DNA of 8,505 nucleotides from Clostridium sp. (GTDB taxonomy: Bacteria > Bacillota > Clostridia > Lachnospirales > Lachnospiraceae): contig JAEDOC010000091.1 of assembly GCA_016302185.1 (NCBI GenBank), positions 1-8,505 on the forward strand, in the 5' to 3' direction. Under the pieces are notes generated by a model. The model worked only from the letters and a program-made list of their open reading frames with translations. It was not told the DNA's origin and searched no databases. The translations under genes and the position numbers were made by a program. Shown here one piece after another: positions 5,750 to 8,505 of this stretch; the stretch's first letter is position 1; each line of letters starts with the position of its first letter.

Positions 5750-6601
5750 ATGAAAACTGTATTTACACTTACTTCCGCTGAATCCCGCCGGCTGATCGCC
5801 AAGGCAGTGGTAGCGATGCCGGAATTTAAAAAAGCATGGGAGGATGCCTATGTGCTTCTGGCAGGAGGAACAACCAATGCGTTTATTGCACAGGAGATGC
5901 TGGGCAGAGAGGGGATTGAGCCTGCACGCTGTACCGTAGGTTTAAGCACCGATGGCCTGCTTTGTGTCACTCATCCGGACAGCCGCAAGAGCTTCCCCAA
6001 TGTATTCTATAAGGGAGAGGCTGTGGAAAAGACATTGGCGGAAGCCCTGTCCGATTACCATGCAGAGACGGTTGTGATTAAGGGAGCCAATGCGGTGGAT
6101 GCAAATGGAAATATCGGTATTGTAACTGCCGGTTTCGACGGCGGCACCATCCCGCGTGTCATCGGTCCAGTAACCTCCAAGGGCTTAAAGTTCATCACTC
6201 CGGTCGGATTAGAGAAGCTGGTTCCGTCGGTTCCGGAGGCTGCTGCTTCTGTGGGCGCATCTACCATCGATATCTCCATGGGTGCTGATTTTGGTATGTA
6301 CTGTTTATCCAATACTACTGTAATTACGGAGCTGGAAGCGATTCATATGCTTTTCGGAGTAAAAGGCACGCTGGTATGCTGCGGCGGTGTCGGCGGAAAT
6401 GAAGGCGCGGTTACCATCTCTGCTGTTGGTGAAGAGGATGATGTGAAGGCTCTGGTAGAATTCCTTGAAAATGAGGTCAAAGGAGAACCGGCCGTTGCAG
6501 GCAACAAAGGTATCTGCGAGTCCTGCCGTTACAGAAATTGCCGTTATAACGGATTAAAGGCAGAGGAACTGCCGGCCTGGATGAAATCACTTTCGCATTA
6601 A
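5750..6601 (+). CDS. Protein of unrecognised family with C-terminal Cys cluster
   Basis: I do not recognise the family with confidence. The 283-residue soluble protein has no signal peptide or membrane helix. Glycine-rich turns suggest a Rossmann-like alpha/beta core: LLAGGTTNAF (36-45), VVIKGANAVDANGNIGI (108-124), GFDGGTI (128-134), VGLEKLVPS (152-160) and CCGGVGGNEGAV (210-221). The first two loosely resemble the NagB/RpiA/CoA-transferase (ISOCOT) fold, where GxGTT-like loops and a buried GADxVxxxG strand line the active site; that is only a pattern impression. The last 30 residues carry Cys256-X2-Cys259-X4-Cys264 in a basic context, a possible metal or Fe-S site. The start is ATG 5750 with AAAGGAG (5734-5740). 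It probably forms an operon with the FAH-family gene upstream, which hints at a role in the same 2-oxoacid or carbohydrate-derivative pathway. Its 3' end overlaps the convergent LysR gene by 15 bp. Confidence 0.8.
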   Translation: MKTVFTLTSAESRRLIAKAVVAMPEFKKAWEDAYVLLAGGTTNAFIAQEMLGREGIEPARCTVGLSTDGLLCVTHPDSRKSFPNVFYKGEAVEKTLAEALSDYHAETVVIKGANAVDANGNIGIVTAGFDGGTIPRVIGPVTSKGLKFITPVGLEKLVPSVPEAAASVGASTIDISMGADFGMYCLSNTTVITELEAIHMLFGVKGTLVCCGGVGGNEGAVTISAVGEEDDVKALVEFLENEVKGEPAVAGNKGICESCRYRNCRYNGLKAEELPAWMKSLSH

Positions 6602-7537
6602 CATCATAAACTTAATAAAATCATCTGCCAGTGGCGTTGGTTCCGGGAACTTCTTACACGAAATCCAGATTTGACGGACCGCAGTTTTATCATCCAGTTT
6701 GTAATAATTCAGATTCTCTGTATCTTCCGTATAATCTAGAATCGTATCCCGAAAAAAGGTGATTCCCTGTCCGTTTTTCGCGATATTGTAAGCGGTCAGC
6801 ATCTGATCCAGATAGAGGCGTACTTGCGGCTCAAAACCTGCATGGTGGCACAGCTCCATGGCTCTTCGGTACATGTCATGCTGGCGTTTTAGCAGCAAAA
6901 ATGGTTCATTTTTCAGTAGTGATAAGTCGATGGCCGGAATATCAGAAGATAAAAAGCTGCGATCCCGAATCTGTTCTGCGGTCAGACGGCATGCTTCCAG
7001 TGCGCTGTTGACCGCAAATTTTGCAGGAATTGCAAGAAGAATATATTCTTTTCCCATAGGAATAGCTTCATAGGTCTTCGGATCCAGCGTTTCCACGTCC
7101 AGAATCAGATCCAGCTTTCCGGATTTCAGCTTTTCTTCCATGTCGGAAACCGTTGTTTCGATCAGATTAATATTGCAGTTTGGATTCTGTTCTATGTATT
7201 TCTGAAGTATGTCCGGCAGGACATAGGTGCAGAAATAAGAGGAGCTTCCTAGCGTTAAGGTTCCTGTTTTGATGCCGGCAGCAGTGGCAAAATACTGGTC
7301 GATTTCCTCTTCAATGGCGGCAATTTGCCTCGCGGATTCCAGATAGAACTGTCCGGCGGGAGTAAGCGTGATCGGGTTGACTCCGCGATTGAAGAGGGGA
7401 ACCCCGTAAAGCTCTGTCTCAATCTTTTTAATGGATGCGCTCAGGGCCGGCTGAGAAACAAAAAGCTTTTGCGCGGCCTTAGAGAAGCTGCCTTCCTGGT
7501 AAACAGCATTGACGTATTCATAATTGCGGTTTTTCAT
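6587..7537 (-). CDS. LysR-type transcriptional regulator
   Basis: The 316-residue product begins with a winged helix-turn-helix typical of LysR regulators. Residues 16-50 (GSFSKAAQKLFVSQPALSASIKKIE and the LFNR turn) carry the recognition helix, and LTPAG follows at 58-62. A linker helix (63-85) leads to a periplasmic-binding-protein-like co-inducer domain (about 90-300), starting GTLTLGSSSYF and including the LDLILDVETL and GQGITFF elements. Length is normal for the family. AGGAGG (7545-7550) sits seven bases from ATG 7537. The transcript has a leader of about 150 bases with an upstream ORF overlapping the start codon. LysR proteins usually control a divergent neighbour, here the flavoprotein genes, with the convergent FAH operon as a second candidate. 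The co-inducer is unknown. Confidence 0.94.
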   Translation of the reverse strand: MKNRNYEYVNAVYQEGSFSKAAQKLFVSQPALSASIKKIETELYGVPLFNRGVNPITLTPAGQFYLESARQIAAIEEEIDQYFATAAGIKTGTLTLGSSSYFCTYVLPDILQKYIEQNPNCNINLIETTVSDMEEKLKSGKLDLILDVETLDPKTYEAIPMGKEYILLAIPAKFAVNSALEACRLTAEQIRDRSFLSSDIPAIDLSLLKNEPFLLLKRQHDMYRRAMELCHHAGFEPQVRLYLDQMLTAYNIAKNGQGITFFRDTILDYTEDTENLNYYKLDDKTAVRQIWISCKKFPEPTPLADDFIKFMMLMRK

Positions 7538-7622
7538 AGGGTCTCCTCCTGCTGATCAGGGACAGGGTATAGTGAAAGCCTGTATTTTCCAGACGGGCCT
7601 CTTCAATGCAGTTTAAGCTCAT
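7518..7622 (-). CDS. Upstream ORF in the LysR leader (34 codons)
   Basis: On the minus strand an ATG (7622-7620) lies eight bases after AAAGGAG, a full-strength ribosome site. The frame runs 34 codons and stops at TGA (7520-7518), 20 bases inside the LysR gene, in another frame. The peptide begins MSLNCIEEAR. Near its end are three consecutive arginine codons, AGG AGG AGA, and these same bases form the LysR Shine-Dalgarno sequence. This could be a leader peptide or a translational-coupling ORF. Nothing about the peptide itself is recognised. Confidence 0.45.
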   Translation of the reverse strand: MSLNCIEEARLENTGFHYTLSLISRRRPYEKPQL

Positions 7623-7666
7623 TGTATACGCTCCTTTAGGTTAGTATTGCACTTTGTTGTAAGTAC

Positions 7667-7700
7667 TTGTATTCATTACTACTATGATTATAATTATAAT
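7667..7700 (+). promoter_or_regulatory. Promoter of the flavoprotein genes, face to face with the LysR promoter
   Basis: Two tandem TATAAT boxes occur at 7689-7694 and 7695-7700. TTGTAT (7667-7672) lies 16 bases before the first, and TTCATT (7672-7677) lies 17 bases before the second. The -35 elements are poor, which fits a promoter that needs an activator. The leader to ATG 7753 is about 50 bases. Confidence 0.5.
7687..7700. repeat. 14-bp perfect palindrome shared by both promoters
   Basis: ATTATAATTATAAT is its own reverse complement and holds two TATAAT boxes on each strand. It sits at the centre of the divergent intergenic region. Confidence 0.8.
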
Positions 7701-7721
7701 AAGCAAGTGCCCGTATGGCAA
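7693..7721 (-). promoter_or_regulatory. Promoter of the LysR gene
   Basis: On the minus strand TTGCCA (7716-7721) is followed by exactly 17 bases and then a perfect TATAAT (7693-7698). Eleven of twelve hexamer bases match the vegetative sigma consensus, making this the best promoter in the window. Transcription would start near 7686, giving a leader of about 150 bases. Confidence 0.7.
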
Positions 7722-7752
7722 TGAGATTTTGAATGAGAAAGGAGACACAAGA

Positions 7753-8298
7753 ATGAATAAGAGGATAGTGGTTTTAACAGGAAGTCCCAGAAAGAACGGC
7801 AACAGCTTTGCTATGACGGAAGCCTTTGTTCATGCGGCAGAGGCCAAGGGACATCAGGTAAAACGGTTTGATACGGCCATGATGCGGGTGGGAGGATGTC
7901 ACGCCTGTCAGACCTGTTTTCAGACAGGAAAGGCCTGCTCCTTCGATGATGATTTTAACCGGATTGCACCCGAAGTGGAAACGGCGGATGCTGTTGTGTT
8001 TACCATGCCGGTTTATTGGTACACCATGCCAGCGCAGATCAAAGCGGTTATCGATAAGTTTTATTCCTTCTGTGTGGCGGGAAAAGAGATTGCCGGAAAG
8101 GAAACGGCATTGATTGCCTGCTGTGAGGAGGATGACATGGACGTATTAAGCGGTGTTAAATTCCCCTATAAAAAGAGCATTGAGCTGCTGGGATGGAAGT
8201 CCGTTGGCGAGGTTCTGGTTCCGGGAGTGAACGAGCCGGGGGATGTGAAGAAGACCGACGGCGAGAAACAGGCAGCAGCGTTGGCTGAAAAGTTCTGA
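7753..8298 (+). CDS. NAD(P)H-dependent FMN reductase / iron-sulfur flavoprotein-like protein
   Basis: The start is set at ATG 7753 with AAAGGAG (7738-7744) eight bases ahead. The frame is open to an ATG at 7684, but that stretch lies in the promoter and has no ribosome site. The 181-residue product has a flavodoxin-like fold. GSPRKNGNS (10-18) is the FMN phosphate loop, and a MPVYWYTMPAQIKAVIDKFY segment (85-104) is the conserved flavin-contact and dimer region. Cys49, Cys52, Cys55 and Cys62 give CX2CX2CX6C. This agrees with the compact 4Fe-4S motif of iron-sulfur flavoproteins, but it is also common in FMN reductases annotated simply as flavodoxin family, so a cluster is not certain. A further Cys123-Cys124 pair precedes an acidic turn. 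Its role is probably electron transfer or reduction of quinones, nitro or other small substrates in the cytosol. It is followed after 36 bases by a paralogue. Confidence 0.88.
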   Translation: MNKRIVVLTGSPRKNGNSFAMTEAFVHAAEAKGHQVKRFDTAMMRVGGCHACQTCFQTGKACSFDDDFNRIAPEVETADAVVFTMPVYWYTMPAQIKAVIDKFYSFCVAGKEIAGKETALIACCEEDDMDVLSGVKFPYKKSIELLGWKSVGEVLVPGVNEPGDVKKTDGEKQAAALAEKF

Positions 8299-8334
8299 TA
8301 CATAATAGAAGACACGAAAAGAAAGGACAGGAAA

Positions 8335-8505
8335 ATGAGCAAAAAAATAGTAATTTTAAACGGAAGTCCCAGAGTCGGGGGAAATACGGCTGCTTTGATT
8401 GCAGCGTTCAAAGAAGGAGCGGAATCGGCGGGAAATACGGTGAATGTCTTTGATTTACAGAAGATGAATATTCACCCCTGCATGGGCTGCGGAGGCGGCG
8501 GAAAA
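8335..8505 (+). CDS. Second flavodoxin-fold NAD(P)H oxidoreductase (3' truncated by window edge)
   Basis: Only 57 codons are present before the window ends. The start is ATG 8335, with AAAGGA (8322-8327) seven bases ahead. The FMN phosphate loop GSPRVGGNT is at about residues 10-18, and the segment ends with HPCMGCGGGGK, where the first two cysteines of the iron-sulfur-type motif fall in the same place as in the upstream gene. It is a diverged paralogue rather than a recent copy: the glycine loop is shared but most residues differ. The 36-base gap and lack of a terminator suggest co-transcription with the first flavoprotein gene. Confidence 0.85.
   Translation, partial: MSKKIVILNGSPRVGGNTAALIAAFKEGAESAGNTVNVFDLQKMNIHPCMGCGGGGK

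Noticed and set aside
7647..7710. GCACTT / AAGTGC inverted repeat flanking the divergent promoters as a LysR box
   Set aside because: The arms are about 50 bases apart and only six bases long, and no T-N11-A dyad could be convincingly placed in the region.
7684..7752. Earlier in-frame start for the first flavoprotein gene
   Set aside because: The stretch is the promoter itself, has no ribosome site, and would add residues before a GSPRKNGNS loop that already sits at the family's normal distance from the start.

Overview
The window looks like the chromosome of a low-to-mid GC Gram-positive anaerobe. Clostridia, and probably Lachnospiraceae, is the best guess. The reasons are strong AGGAGG-type ribosome binding sites on nearly every gene, a YtvI/AI-2E-type membrane protein, an OmpR-family two-component pair in the Firmicutes style, and several flavodoxin-like proteins with iron-sulfur type cysteine clusters. 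No database search was run, so the taxon is an inference. There are no RNA genes, insertion sequences, CRISPR arrays or phage genes.

Left part (1-2460): the 3' end of an AI-2E/YtvI-type membrane protein is followed by a 450-residue fusion of an alpha/beta hydrolase to a CoA-pyrophosphatase-like Nudix domain. A terminator hairpin comes next, with an extended -10 promoter embedded in it, and then an uncatalogued 53-residue two-helix membrane peptide. Convergent to this lies an orphan MoaE-like gene whose terminator overlaps its own stop codon.

Middle (2460-4726): a two-component system. The response regulator and sensor kinase overlap by ATGA and end at a clear terminator. A 200-base intergenic region follows, carrying a candidate promoter whose -10 lies inside an 18-bp palindrome.

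Right part (4728-8505): a fumarylacetoacetate-hydrolase (FAH) family enzyme is followed by a 283-residue protein of unrecognised family with a C-terminal cysteine cluster. These two probably form an operon. A LysR-type regulator lies on the opposite strand, and its 3' end overlaps the unknown gene by 15 bp. LysR is divergent from a pair of tandem flavodoxin-fold proteins with CX2CX2CX6C-type motifs; the second runs off the window. The LysR/flavoprotein intergenic region is the most structured DNA here. A 14-bp palindrome supplies back-to-back TATAAT boxes on both strands. The minus-strand promoter reads TTGCCA-N17-TATAAT, and its leader encodes a 34-codon upstream ORF with a good Shine-Dalgarno (SD) that overlaps the LysR start.

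Working model (inference): the LysR protein controls its divergent flavoprotein genes, and possibly the neighbouring FAH operon, as a small redox or 2-oxoacid catabolic module. The two-component system and the hydrolase-Nudix fusion appear unrelated to it.
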